The notes below the pieces were generated by a model. It searched no databases. It worked only from the letters and a program-made list of their open reading frames with translations, and was not told the DNA's origin. From assembly GCA_003175695.1 (NCBI GenBank), contig PSRA01000258.1, positions 1 through 64,000 on the forward strand: DNA of 64,000 nt, read 5' to 3'. Both the position numbers and the translations under genes were made by a program. Shown in pieces: positions 53,676-62,495 of the stretch (positions are counted from its first letter, which is position 1; every line of letters starts with the position of its first letter). The DNA is from Bacteroidota bacterium. GTDB lineage: Bacteria > Bacteroidota > Bacteroidia > Chitinophagales > Chitinophagaceae.

Positions 53676-54161
53676 TCAGGTCCCTTCTGTAATTGGATAC
53701 CCATTTTCCGCAAGAAATTTTTCAACCGCCTCCGGTTGCCTCGTTCCAATCATCACATTTTTGCCTGTACTGAGAGTAATACTAATTCCAAAATTTCCTG
53801 AAGTTGTATAAGCTTTTCCAGCTCTGCCAAACCGAATACCCCATCCGCCGTAATCTGTGATGGGATAATATTTAGTCACTTTGATTTTGGATATTTCTGA
53901 CTTGGTAATGCATTTGAATTTTATCTGGAAAGGAAGAAACCTAAAGCAGAATGTGTCATTGGTTATTTTGGTCTCAAGTGTCAGTAGCTTAAATAAAATG
54001 AATATTGACAAAGTGACCACAAATGAAATTATGCCCACATAGCTTTTCTCAACCAAAACGATGACGCCTGACAAGATGGTCATAGCGAGCAGGATGCCAA
54101 GAAGGATTAATCGGATAATCTTTTGATCAAATTTTTGTTCTTCTGTGTAAATGGCATTCAC
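53676..54161 (-). CDS. Small membrane protein with a PH-like C-terminal domain
   Basis: 161 residues. The start is a GTG at 54161 (MNAIYTEEQKF) because a TAA precedes it in frame and the next ATG lies inside the first helix. Two helices (LILLGILLAMTILSGVIVL, IISFVVTLSIFILFKLL) are followed by a cytosolic beta domain with YPITDYGGWGIRFGRAG and VEKFLAENGYP. This is reminiscent of bacterial PH-like membrane proteins. Function unknown. It is convergent with the DinB-like gene 194 bp away, across a palindrome. Confidence 0.7.
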   Translation of the reverse strand: MNAIYTEEQKFDQKIIRLILLGILLAMTILSGVIVLVEKSYVGIISFVVTLSIFILFKLLTLETKITNDTFCFRFLPFQIKFKCITKSEISKIKVTKYYPITDYGGWGIRFGRAGKAYTTSGNFGISITLSTGKNVMIGTRQPEAVEKFLAENGYPITEGT

Positions 54162-54255
54162 AGGTTAAAGTTTTAGCTGGTAACTAGGCGAAACAATTGG
54201 TGGTCAGCACCGCATGACTGGCAATTCTTAATCCTAATATAACAAAAAATGCAGA

Positions 54256-54402
54256 ATGAAATATTCATCGTCCGTTTTCGTTATTACCTTGGTGATCTTC
54301 GTTGCGCTCTACTTCACTCAGAATGACACCCCGGGATATTTGAATTTGATGAAGGCCTTACCGGATGATGCGTTGACTCCAATGCTAAAAGCGAAAAAGT
54401 GA
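54256..54402 (+). CDS. Candidate 48-residue single-helix peptide
   Basis: ATG at 54256, stop at 54400-54402. The start MKYSSSVFVITLVIFVALYF is a plausible membrane anchor or signal, and the rest is GYLNLMKALPDDALTPMLKAKK. The reading frame runs across a TGTCATTCTGAGTG repeat copy (54314-54327), so it may instead be a repeat-born chance frame. Confidence 0.25.
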   Translation: MKYSSSVFVITLVIFVALYFTQNDTPGYLNLMKALPDDALTPMLKAKK

Positions 54403-54459
54403 CGACCTTTGAGAAGATTCCCACCCCATAAGAAACAAGAGGAATAAATAAGCCCAAGG

Positions 54460-55170
54460 ATGAAATTGGTTTCTTACTTACATTATTTCTTCTACATAGC
54501 CTGGAATTGGAATCCAATACTGGCTTCCTTTATTATTTATTATGAAATTAAAGGAGAAAGGAAGTACCATATAAATACGATTGGAGAAAACGAATTAAAA
54601 AGCCTGAAAGCAAGGGGAATTGACATTTCGCATTTCCATATTTATATGCCTGTCAACTACTATGTGTTGGAACACTTAATGCAGGAAATTGTGCGGTTCA
54701 ATGGAAATAAAACGTTCCTTGATATCGGCTGCGGGAAAGGGAGAGTATTGATAGTCGCTGCAACTTACGGGTTTGAGCATATTACCGGAGTTGACATTTC
54801 GGAAGAGTTCTGCGATGAAGCGGAGGCAATAACGCAACGGTACTCATCAAAGAATCCGCAAGCCGATTTTACAATTGTGAATGTCGATGCTTGCAAATAT
54901 GATATTCCTAACGAAGTCACGACAATTTTTCTCTTCAATCCTTTCGACGAAATTATAATGAATGAAGTTGTCAATAATATCATAAAAAGCCAACATCGAT
55001 GTTCGAGAGATATTCGCGTAATATATGCATACCCAGAGCACAAATCCATTTTTCTGGAGCACGGATTTGTGGAAACTTTTTGTCTGAAAAAATGGAATCA
55101 TTTTGAGGGAGTGATTTTGCATCTCGTAGGGAAACTTACCCCTCAGACGCAGAATATGGCATCTTCATAG
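54460..55170 (+). CDS. Class I SAM-dependent methyltransferase
   Basis: 236 residues. An N-terminal hydrophobic region (LVSYLHYFFYIAWNWNPILASF) may anchor or cap the active site. The Rossmann core has the SAM motif FLDIGCGKGRVLIVAATYGF (shown as FLDIGCGKGR), the acidic strand HITGVDISEEFCDEA and NPQADFTIVNVDACKYDI. It is similar to family members that methylate small molecules or isoprenoids; substrate unknown. The end EGVILHLVGKLTPQTQ is not diagnostic. It stands alone between the PH-like and alcohol dehydrogenase genes. Confidence 0.85.
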   Translation: MKLVSYLHYFFYIAWNWNPILASFIIYYEIKGERKYHINTIGENELKSLKARGIDISHFHIYMPVNYYVLEHLMQEIVRFNGNKTFLDIGCGKGRVLIVAATYGFEHITGVDISEEFCDEAEAITQRYSSKNPQADFTIVNVDACKYDIPNEVTTIFLFNPFDEIIMNEVVNNIIKSQHRCSRDIRVIYAYPEHKSIFLEHGFVETFCLKKWNHFEGVILHLVGKLTPQTQNMASS

Positions 55171-55487
55171 GCCGGAAAAACTTTGTACATCTCCTATACC
55201 GGACAGCGTGGTGCGGAAGTTCAATCCTCATCCAAAGAAATCTTTTTAATGAATGCGGTTGTATTTGGTAGATCAATGAGGATAATATACCTTTAAAATA
55301 AGTTTCTCCCGGATCATCATTTTCTGCTAAGTAACCTTTCAACCTCTTCTATCTCAAATAGACTTCGTACTACTATCTAAAGTCAAAAATATTTTGACCT
55401 GGCTCTGCCTAGAATTAGTTCTACCCATTCGATTCTACTACTGTTGTCCTGCCGCACCCCTCTTATTCACCTTTAAACGATTATTTT
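55171..55487. other. 317-bp intergenic region
   Basis: Between the methyltransferase and alcohol dehydrogenase genes on the plus strand. No terminator, repeat or coding relic was recognised. Confidence 0.45.
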
Positions 55488-56579
55488 ATGCCCGAAATTC
55501 AAGAAGCTCCAGTTGGCAGTCTAACTTCAATGAGGCTTCCATCAAAAGGCTATGCCGCAATGGCCCCATCAGAAAAACTAGTTCCCTGGAATTTTACAAG
55601 AAGGCTTCCCAGGCCACATGATGTACTTGTGGAAATAAAATATTGCGGCATCTGTCATACTGATATCCATTTTATAAGAAACGATTTTGGCATGTCTACT
55701 TATCCATTGGTGCCGGGACATGAAATGGTCGGAATCGTAAAGGAGATCGGTGATAAGGTATCGAAATTCAAAGTCGGTGATACCGTCGGCATCGGATGTC
55801 TCGTCGATTCATGCAGGGAATGCGAGAATTGTAAACAGGATCTTGAACAGTATTGCGTCAATGGCCCTAGTTTCACATATATCTCTCCTGAAAAACATGG
55901 CGATGGAATTATCCCGGGAGGATATTCCAATCAAATCGTTTGCGATGAAGATTTTGTACTCAGAGTAGCAAATCATCTACCGCTTGAAAGAGTTGCTCCT
56001 TTGCTTTGTGCAGGAATAACCACTTATTCACCTCTACGAAGATCGAATGTTGGCAAAGGTCAGAAAGTTGGAGTTGTCGGTCTCGGAGGTCTGGGTCATA
56101 TGGGTGTCAAGCTTGCGGCCGCAATGGGAGCAGAAGTAACTGTTCTAAGCACCTCTGCTTCGAAAGCTGCAGATGCAGCAGGCTTAGGTGCTCACAAGTT
56201 TATCCTCACCAACGATGAAGAGCAAGTGAAATCTGTTCAACTTTATTTTGATTTTATCTTAAATACTTTAGCTGCTGACCATGATTACAACTTTTATCTT
56301 TCGATGCTGAAGTCAAGGGGTACCATGGCTTGTGTTGGAGTGCCTCATGAGCCGGCTCATATACCAGCTGCTAACCTGATTTGGAATGGGAAATCTGTTG
56401 CAGGGTCTTTGATAGGAGGCATTGCCGAGACGCAGGAAATGCTCGATTTCTGTGCAGCTCATAATATCACAGCAGATATTGAATTGATAAATATAAAGGA
56501 TATCGAAAAAGCTTTTGAAAGGATCGAAAAAAAAGATGTGAAGTTTAGGTTCGTCATCGATATCGCCACGATCGAGTAG
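55488..56579 (+). CDS. Zinc-dependent alcohol dehydrogenase (YahK/CAD-like)
   Basis: 363 residues. Catalytic zinc ligands are Cys53 in KYCGICHTDIH and the PGHEM histidine (His78). The structural zinc cluster is CRECENCKQDLEQYC (Cys109, 112, 115, 123). The nucleotide site is GVVGLGGLGHMGVK with HAHM-type histidine. This is the YahK / cinnamyl alcohol dehydrogenase-like branch, reducing aldehydes with NADPH. Length matches the family. It is convergent with the SYLF copy 2 gene across a terminator. Confidence 0.92.
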   Translation: MPEIQEAPVGSLTSMRLPSKGYAAMAPSEKLVPWNFTRRLPRPHDVLVEIKYCGICHTDIHFIRNDFGMSTYPLVPGHEMVGIVKEIGDKVSKFKVGDTVGIGCLVDSCRECENCKQDLEQYCVNGPSFTYISPEKHGDGIIPGGYSNQIVCDEDFVLRVANHLPLERVAPLLCAGITTYSPLRRSNVGKGQKVGVVGLGGLGHMGVKLAAAMGAEVTVLSTSASKAADAAGLGAHKFILTNDEEQVKSVQLYFDFILNTLAADHDYNFYLSMLKSRGTMACVGVPHEPAHIPAANLIWNGKSVAGSLIGGIAETQEMLDFCAAHNITADIELINIKDIEKAFERIEKKDVKFRFVIDIATIE

Positions 56580-56638
56580 TAGCTTCTTCCTTCCAGTCGT
56601 AGCATAACAATGACGCTTAGGAAGAATTTTAAGAAATA

Positions 56639-56680
56639 AGAGGGCCAACGTGACTTTTTAGTTGTGCACATTGGCCCTCT
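56639..56680. terminator. Terminator hairpin between convergent genes
   Basis: AGAGGGCCAACGTG and CACATTGGCCCTCT pair with one mismatch around a 14-base loop. On the minus strand the downstream sequence is T-rich (CTTATTTCTT), so it ends the SYLF gene at 56732 best. It also lies 60 bp after the alcohol dehydrogenase stop. Confidence 0.7.
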
Positions 56681-56731
56681 AACTGTTAGTCGGAAGCGAG
56701 GATCGCCTGCCGGCTGAATGAGGTATTTTTA

Positions 56732-57280
56732 TTAAAATGGCTTGAAACTAAACTTCTGTCCGCCTAAGGATGCTTCTACCATTAAGCCACCTTTTTCCTG
56801 AGAAAATACCACGACGCCTTCTCTATAATTCGCATTGGCTGATGCTCCCGACTTGACGGCAATTGCTGAAGTTTGAGCGTCAAATTCAACCTTATTATGT
56901 GTGAAGCGATCAAGGGCATCTTTACTTTCAAAGAAAATAACTTCGCGATAAGCCTGGCCACCAGCCTGGGCACCTACGCTTACTTGAGTCATATGTGCAA
57001 TGCCGATAGGGTTTCCTCTTTCATAAACTATTCCTCTTCCCGCTGCTCCCCCAACTCCTACAGCACCTTTACCAACGTTCGGAAAGATGACATACCCATG
57101 TGAATTTTTGAAAAGATTTGCCATGGAAGGATCTCCTTTAAGGAATGATTCCTTGGCTAGCTTACTTTCGTTCAATAGTTTTTCTTGCGATTCGTCCTGC
57201 GCCTTTAGTATCCGCGGCAAAAAAAATCCGGATAGCAGCAAGAGGAAAAATGCATTTCTGACCATGATTAGATTTTTCAT
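56732..57280 (-). CDS. SYLF-domain lipid-binding protein (Ysc84-like), copy 2
   Basis: The frame extends to 57397, but the ATG at 57280 (MKNLIMVRNAFFLLLLSGFF) gives a signal peptide ending LKAQ and a 182-residue protein, the same size as copy 1. The SYLF domain carries SHGYVIFPNVGKGAVGVGG, RGIVYERGNPIG, QAGGQAYREVIFFESKDAL and GGLMVEASLGGQKFSFKPF. It is clearly homologous to the 49810-50355 gene. Copy 2 has RGIVYERG in place of AGTVYEKG, a change near the predicted lipid site, so the two may differ in ligand. Function of bacterial SYLF proteins is unknown. Confidence 0.88.
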   Translation of the reverse strand: MKNLIMVRNAFFLLLLSGFFLPRILKAQDESQEKLLNESKLAKESFLKGDPSMANLFKNSHGYVIFPNVGKGAVGVGGAAGRGIVYERGNPIGIAHMTQVSVGAQAGGQAYREVIFFESKDALDRFTHNKVEFDAQTSAIAVKSGASANANYREGVVVFSQEKGGLMVEASLGGQKFSFKPF

Positions 57281-57639
57281 AATTTTTAAGTTTGAGTTTT
57301 TACAAGGTCCAATTAGAAGTAACTGTTCAAAAAATCTGCCATGAAGGATGACCCTGATATAAGCCTGATTCCCAGATTCTTTGCCTATGGATTTCAAATT
57401 TTAAGAAAACCTTTGGTTGGCATTTATAGGGGATATTTTGCCGCACATTTGTTGATTCAAAGCAGTTTTTTTACCACGGAAAACACAGAGGGACTCATAT
57501 CATTTGGGTCCCTCTGTGTTTTTTTCTCTGCGACTTATGTGATCTCTGAAGTTAAATAAAGTTATATCCTCGCAGATTGAATTATTCCCCGGTTCAAGTT
57601 CTTGAAATCCAATTTCATTAAATTTGAAAAAACCCTCTC
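57281..57639. other. 359-bp divergent intergenic region
   Basis: Between the SYLF copy 2 and GMC oxidoreductase genes, both promoters should lie here. TAAATTTG at 57619-57626 fits the -7 box TAnnTTTG but sits only 14 bp before the GMC start codon. It holds the palindrome at 57481. Confidence 0.45.
57481..57521. repeat. Palindromic intergenic repeat, CACAGAG type
   Basis: AAACACAGAGGGAC and GTCCCTCTGTGTTT are perfect 14-bp arms around a 13-base loop and are followed by TTTTT. The CACAGAG core is the one in the half-element at 50604. It can also function as a terminator, but lies upstream of the plus-strand gene. Confidence 0.65.
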
Positions 57640-59355
57640 ATGCCCGACTCCATTTCGCTTGACTTAAAAGGAAAGGACCAACACACATACGACGCCATCG
57701 TCATTGGATCTGGTATTAGCGGAGGATGGGCAGCAAAGGAACTTTGTGATCATGGTCTGAAAACGCTGATTTTGGAACGCGGCAGAAATGTTCTCCACAA
57801 AAAGGATTATCCAACTGCGCTTAGGGATCCGTGGGAGTTCGCACATCGCTTGCAGTTAACAAAAAAAATTGTCGATGAGAACCCTGTCGTGAGCAAATGC
57901 TATGCTTTTGATGAAAGTGCCCAGCATTTTTTTGTAAAAGACAAAGAGCATCCATATGTCCAGGAAAAACCCTTTGACTGGATCCGGGGTTACCAGGTTG
58001 GAGGAAAATCGCTTATGTGGGGGCGCGAAACACAACGCTGGAGTGACTTCGAATTCGACGGTCCTGCACGAGACGGTTTTGCAACGGACTGGCCTATCCG
58101 TTATAAAGATCTTGCGCCATGGTATAGTCACGTGGAAATCTTCGCAGGGATTAGTGGCAACCGAGATGGTATTGAGAACCTTCCGGATGGCGAATTCCTT
58201 CCTCCCTGGGCATTCAATTGCGTTGAGGAAAGTATGCGGGATCGCTTTAACAACCATTACAAGAACCGACGAATGATTGTCGGCCGTTGTGCGCATTTAA
58301 CTGAGCCAAAGGAGATTCATCTGAAGCAGGGCCGTGGTAAATGCCAGGCCCGTAACCTCTGCCATAGAGGTTGTCCGTATGGGGCATATTTCAGTTCTAA
58401 TTCTTCCACTTTGCCTTGGGCCATGTCTACGGGAAACCTCACAATCCGTCCTCATTCTGTTGTTCACTCCATCATCTATGATGAAGAAAAAAAGAAGGCA
58501 ACAGGTGTGCGCGTTATTGATGCTGCCACAAAGGAGACGACTGAATACTTCGCGAAAATCATTTTCCTCAATGCATCGTGCCTGAACACAAATCTGATTC
58601 TGCTGAATTCCACTTCGCGCCGATTTCCAAAAGGCTTGGGCAACGACTACAATGTATTGGGCCATTATGTGGCATTCCAGAATTATCGCGGCATGATCAC
58701 TGCAGACATTGATGGACCTTCTGATAAATATTATTACGGTCGTCGTCCCTTGGAAATGCTGATCCCGAGTTTTCGTAATCTTCGCAAACAGGAAACGGAT
58801 TTTCAACGTGGCTATATAACTTTCTGGGCAGCTGGCCGTAACCGGGCAGAGGCGGAAGGCATAGGACAACAATACAAAGAAGCAATCATTGAAGCGGGAA
58901 ATTGGACGGCATACATGTCAATGCAAGGCGAAGTGATCCCAAAGGTTGAAAATCACGTACGCTTGCATCCCGAACTCAAGGATCCATGGGGAATTCCGCA
59001 GCTAGTTACCAACGTTAGTTATTCTGATAACGATGAGCGAATGCTTAAAGATTTTCTCCAGCAAGGTGCAGAGATGTTGGAAGTTTCAGGCTGTCAAAAT
59101 ATTAAAGCAAGCGATCTTAAATGGTCTCCCGGGCTTGACATTCATGAGATGGGTGGTTGCCGAATGGGAAAAGATCCGAAAAGCTCGATGCTGAATAGCA
59201 ATAACCAACTTCATGCATGTCCAAATGTTTTCGTTTCTGACGGCGCTTGCATGACTTCAACGGGAAACCAGAATCCTTCACTTACTTACATGGCGTTGAC
59301 TGCAAGAGCTGCGAATATTGCTGTGGATCGACTGAAGAAAGGAGAATTGCAATAG
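57640..59355 (+). CDS. GMC-type flavin oxidoreductase
   Basis: 571 residues without a signal peptide. The FAD site is AIVIGSGISGGWAAKELCDHGLKT (shown as IVIGSGISGGWAAKE) with LILERG. A mid-region cysteine-rich block, GKCQARNLCHRGCPYGAYFS, and the substrate region YIVLPLWAM-like are typical of bacterial GMC enzymes. The closing signature is DGACMTSTGNQNPSLTYMALTARAA (shown as STGNQNPSLTYMALTA), with the catalytic histidine in LDIHEMGGCRM. GMC enzymes oxidise alcohols or sugars. The gluconate dehydrogenase-type small subunit often found beside such genes is not present here. It ends three bases before the convergent gene. Confidence 0.9.
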   Translation: MPDSISLDLKGKDQHTYDAIVIGSGISGGWAAKELCDHGLKTLILERGRNVLHKKDYPTALRDPWEFAHRLQLTKKIVDENPVVSKCYAFDESAQHFFVKDKEHPYVQEKPFDWIRGYQVGGKSLMWGRETQRWSDFEFDGPARDGFATDWPIRYKDLAPWYSHVEIFAGISGNRDGIENLPDGEFLPPWAFNCVEESMRDRFNNHYKNRRMIVGRCAHLTEPKEIHLKQGRGKCQARNLCHRGCPYGAYFSSNSSTLPWAMSTGNLTIRPHSVVHSIIYDEEKKKATGVRVIDAATKETTEYFAKIIFLNASCLNTNLILLNSTSRRFPKGLGNDYNVLGHYVAFQNYRGMITADIDGPSDKYYYGRRPLEMLIPSFRNLRKQETDFQRGYITFWAAGRNRAEAEGIGQQYKEAIIEAGNWTAYMSMQGEVIPKVENHVRLHPELKDPWGIPQLVTNVSYSDNDERMLKDFLQQGAEMLEVSGCQNIKASDLKWSPGLDIHEMGGCRMGKDPKSSMLNSNNQLHACPNVFVSDGACMTSTGNQNPSLTYMALTARAANIAVDRLKKGELQ

Positions 59356-59358
59356 CAA

Positions 59359-61134
59359 TCATTTGCCTTCAATCCAAGTCTTCAAGTCGATTCCTTTCGC
59401 GAGGAGTTGTTGAGCCTCATCAAACTTTTTCTCCGAATACTCACTGAAAAAGCCTCTTTTCTTGAATTGCTTCAACATGCCAATATCGGGTTTACCTACA
59501 TACTGCTTTAATGAATGATAATAACCCGTACTAACCAGGAAATAGCTTTCCGTTTGATTTGATTCATGCTCATCGAATTCTATAGAAATAAACTCATTTT
59601 GTAAAAGCTTGGAATAGTGGCTATCAACGTTGGCCAGATCTGATATTTGATCACTGGAGTCCGATGATTTGATGGCATAAGATGCAGGAACAATTTCAGG
59701 TTTTACTTCTTTATCCACCGAATAGTCGATTCCGGCATAATTCAGCTCCCAGAACATAAAGGCAGATTCCAACTTAATTCTAACCTTATTTTGTTTTGAC
59801 GGCGGAATACTAACTGGCATGATCATATCTCTTCCGCCCATACTGCCAATAATAGGAAAGTAATCAACAAATTGCCAACCTTTGTCAGTTTCTACATAAA
59901 CCATCAGTGATAGCGCCTGATCTTTCTGCCAGCGATCCAGCTTGTCTTTGTCTGCTTTATCCTGCTTCAATTGATATTGCTGGAATTTTTCGCCAAAAAG
60001 GGAAGAGAAATCGTCAAATATAAATGCAGCCCATGATGAGTTTTTTGCATGAACTATGAGTTTTGCCAGCCTGGCGTCGACGGGTTTTTCGAAAGTCAAA
60101 ATGACTGATCCAAAAGCTGAATTCGAATCATGCTTTTCATTGAACCAGTAACTCTTTCCATCCTTGTTCTTAAGAGTCACGGCCGCATCCTTTGTAGTTA
60201 AAGATGTGGAAAGAGGTGGCATCGCCTGATCAAATGTGTGGGCGTGTCCATTTCTATCCAATAATACATTAGTGTGTGCGTCATGTGTTATTTTCATGAG
60301 CGCAACTTGATTTATTTTTTGCTCTTCCTGCTCGCTATTGACTATTCTAAACTTATATCTACCATTCACATTAACCAGACTGTCCAAGGGTAAATAGTCT
60401 GTTTTTTCAAGTGAAGAATAAATGGCCCCACTGAATAAGCCGTTCTTAAATTGAAAGTTATTATGTTGATATACATATACGTGCGGGCAGCCGCAGTTCT
60501 GGTTAGTAGAAGACGACGGTGTACTTGGAGTGCTTGTTGCGGCAGCTATTACGATGACAATCGCGGCTGTGATAGCTACTACGCCAATTGCGCTTAAGAC
60601 ATGATTAGCAGTCGTCCTCCCCTTGTCCTTAGAGAAAATATCCACGCGTGATATTGAACTCATGGGAAGCGATAGGTGAGTGCTGTCCTTTAAACTGTCA
60701 GAAAGCGCATAAATCTGCACGGTTTTAAGTACTATATCCTTATACTTATGTTTGTATTGAGTTGACGAGTTATGGGGAAAAAGATATTTGGACCGATCAT
60801 CATCTATGGTGACTGGATCGACTTCAGCTTCAATGATTTTGTCGTCAATCTTAATATTTCTTAGTTCATAATTCCCATTTTTGAGGGAAACAATTATGAT
60901 CTTATGTTCGGCCTGGAGCGATAGGAGCGTTGAGTCTGAAACGGTTTTCTTAGAATTGGAGTGGTAAAAGTTCGTGAAGCAACCTAAGCTTAGAATGATC
61001 ATAGTCATAAAATAAATAATTCCAGCCTTTCTCCTTTTTTTGCTGACAATGCAAAGAATTGGCAGGAATAGAAGGATCATGATGGTTGCAGGAGAGGGGA
61101 TTAGGCGTTTCATGTTGCTTGATTTTAGATCCAT
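59359..61134 (-). CDS. Membrane protein with CPxVYxY motif, unknown function
   Basis: About 591 residues; the start is read as the ATG at 61134 (the frame opens at a TTG 15 bp earlier). Two N-terminal helices (ATIMILLFLPILCIV, AGIIYFMTMIILSLGCF) and one more near residue 190 (VVAITAAIVIVIAAAT) anchor it. After it comes CGCPHVYVYQHNNFQFKNG, close to the CPxVYxxxGxxYxFxGE motif of an uncharacterised bacterial family, then GAIYSSLEKTDYLPL and a large periplasmic beta domain. Function unknown. It begins two bases after the stop of the radical SAM gene, so the two are made together. Confidence 0.75.
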   Translation of the reverse strand: MDLKSSNMKRLIPSPATIMILLFLPILCIVSKKRRKAGIIYFMTMIILSLGCFTNFYHSNSKKTVSDSTLLSLQAEHKIIIVSLKNGNYELRNIKIDDKIIEAEVDPVTIDDDRSKYLFPHNSSTQYKHKYKDIVLKTVQIYALSDSLKDSTHLSLPMSSISRVDIFSKDKGRTTANHVLSAIGVVAITAAIVIVIAAATSTPSTPSSSTNQNCGCPHVYVYQHNNFQFKNGLFSGAIYSSLEKTDYLPLDSLVNVNGRYKFRIVNSEQEEQKINQVALMKITHDAHTNVLLDRNGHAHTFDQAMPPLSTSLTTKDAAVTLKNKDGKSYWFNEKHDSNSAFGSVILTFEKPVDARLAKLIVHAKNSSWAAFIFDDFSSLFGEKFQQYQLKQDKADKDKLDRWQKDQALSLMVYVETDKGWQFVDYFPIIGSMGGRDMIMPVSIPPSKQNKVRIKLESAFMFWELNYAGIDYSVDKEVKPEIVPASYAIKSSDSSDQISDLANVDSHYSKLLQNEFISIEFDEHESNQTESYFLVSTGYYHSLKQYVGKPDIGMLKQFKKRGFFSEYSEKKFDEAQQLLAKGIDLKTWIEGK

Positions 61135-61136
61135 AT

Positions 61137-62345
61137 TTATGCAGGGCAATGCGCAGATCTGATCAGGGCCTCAGAATTATTCTCTTCAACAAGAAGATCC
61201 TTGACATTGAAATTCTTGGTATGGCAGAAGGGGCATGCATTGATAAACCCTGCGGAATCTATATACATTGTCCTGTTTCCACCGGCTAAACAGCCGATTC
61301 TTCTTTGGTGGTAGCCATGATAAATCGCAATGGGGAAGTCACTATATCGCGGATCGGAATTCATTGTTTCAAAGAAATGATCCAGGATAGCGAATGCTGC
61401 TTTGTCTAGCAGTACATCCTTGTTCGCATAGTGACCGACTGCCTTTGGTTCCAGCATTTGAATAAAAACCACTTTCATTTTCTTTGCAAGCTCCGCATAT
61501 GCCATCAGGTTGTGCCAGGAAAGGAAAGATTTTGTAACGCAGATAGTAAGTCCAACAACTAATTGTTCTTGCTGCGCATGCCGAATGGCCTGGATCGCCT
61601 GTGAGAACGAATCTCCGAATCCGCGAAACTCATTGTGTTTTACAGGATCAAAATGATCCAGGCTAATGACGACTCCGGTCAGGCCAGCATCCTTTAAGGC
61701 CTTTGCATTGGCGGCAGTAAAATTGAAACCTGATGTCAAAACGTAGAATTCTGACTTTTTTTCGGCACTTGAAATCATTGCCAATAAGTCCTTAATTCTA
61801 ACTAATGGTTCCCCTCCACTCAAATGAAACTGCGATATCCCATCGTGCTGAAATTTTTTTACAACAGCGTTAAGCTCTTCAAGATCCAGCGTCTCTTTGT
61901 GATTGAGGTTGTTCCACTCAATACAATGTTCGCATCGAAGAGGGCATTTTCTTGTGATCGCAAAAAATATCAAAGTGAGCAAATTGGATTTATGCCGAAT
62001 CGGCCGGATGCGGTTGAATTCCCCCAGGATATAGTCATTGAAGATTTTTGTTGGAAATGCAGGCGCATATAGATGATGGTAATACTTGCCATTCACTTTT
62101 ATGAGTTTCAAGTTCCCGCGCCCCATTGTTACTTCGCGTATTTTTTTTAGTTGTTTTAATACTTTAGCCGGAGTAGTCAGCGACCGGTAGGTTTTGGCGG
62201 CAAGGATAAAGAGATGAATTTTGACCCATAGATGAACGCAGTTCTTTTCGAATCTCTTTAACACCCTTATTTTGTAAAAAGGGTTTCCTGTAAGATCAAC
62301 AGAAGGCTTGACCTGAGGTTTAGTTGAAAAAGGGGCAACTATCAT
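61137..62345 (-). CDS. Radical SAM protein with C-terminal SPASM-like cysteines
   Basis: 402 residues. The radical SAM cluster motif is CxxxCxxC, here CPLRCEHC (Cys134, 138, 141). Downstream are the expected HLSGGEPLVR and glycine-rich strands. The C-terminal part has extra cysteines (GCLAGGNRTMYIDSAGFINACPFC and a final HCPA), as in SPASM/twitch domains that bind a second iron-sulfur cluster. Such proteins modify peptides or small molecules. The substrate is unknown; no precursor peptide is evident nearby. It is translated together with the membrane protein gene and is divergent from the KAS III-like gene across 150 bp. Confidence 0.9.
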   Translation of the reverse strand: MIVAPFSTKPQVKPSVDLTGNPFYKIRVLKRFEKNCVHLWVKIHLFILAAKTYRSLTTPAKVLKQLKKIREVTMGRGNLKLIKVNGKYYHHLYAPAFPTKIFNDYILGEFNRIRPIRHKSNLLTLIFFAITRKCPLRCEHCIEWNNLNHKETLDLEELNAVVKKFQHDGISQFHLSGGEPLVRIKDLLAMISSAEKKSEFYVLTSGFNFTAANAKALKDAGLTGVVISLDHFDPVKHNEFRGFGDSFSQAIQAIRHAQQEQLVVGLTICVTKSFLSWHNLMAYAELAKKMKVVFIQMLEPKAVGHYANKDVLLDKAAFAILDHFFETMNSDPRYSDFPIAIYHGYHQRRIGCLAGGNRTMYIDSAGFINACPFCHTKNFNVKDLLVEENNSEALIRSAHCPA

Positions 62346-62495
62346 AAATTCCCATTTATGAAAGATATTTCAGCAAAAGTTTGTGGTGTGGAGACAAGCG
62401 TGAAGGAGTAAACAAAGAAGAGGTTACTAAATATACAATTTCTTTTCATAATTCATGATTTAATTTTTGTACATTAATACTTACATTTTTTTCGT

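Noticed and set aside
55136-55342. A 68-residue minus-strand frame after the methyltransferase gene.
   Set aside because: It overlaps the methyltransferase end and has no recognisable domain or start context.
57341-57559. A 72-residue plus-strand frame upstream of the GMC gene.
   Set aside because: Its end is the translation of the palindromic repeat and its start has no family-like sequence.
62358-62411. A 17-residue frame (MKDISAKVCGVETSVKE) just upstream of the KAS III-like gene and beside the radical SAM gene, considered as a RiPP precursor.
   Set aside because: It is very short, lies on the strand opposite the radical SAM gene, and has only one cysteine and no leader-like sequence. Chance is the simplest reading.
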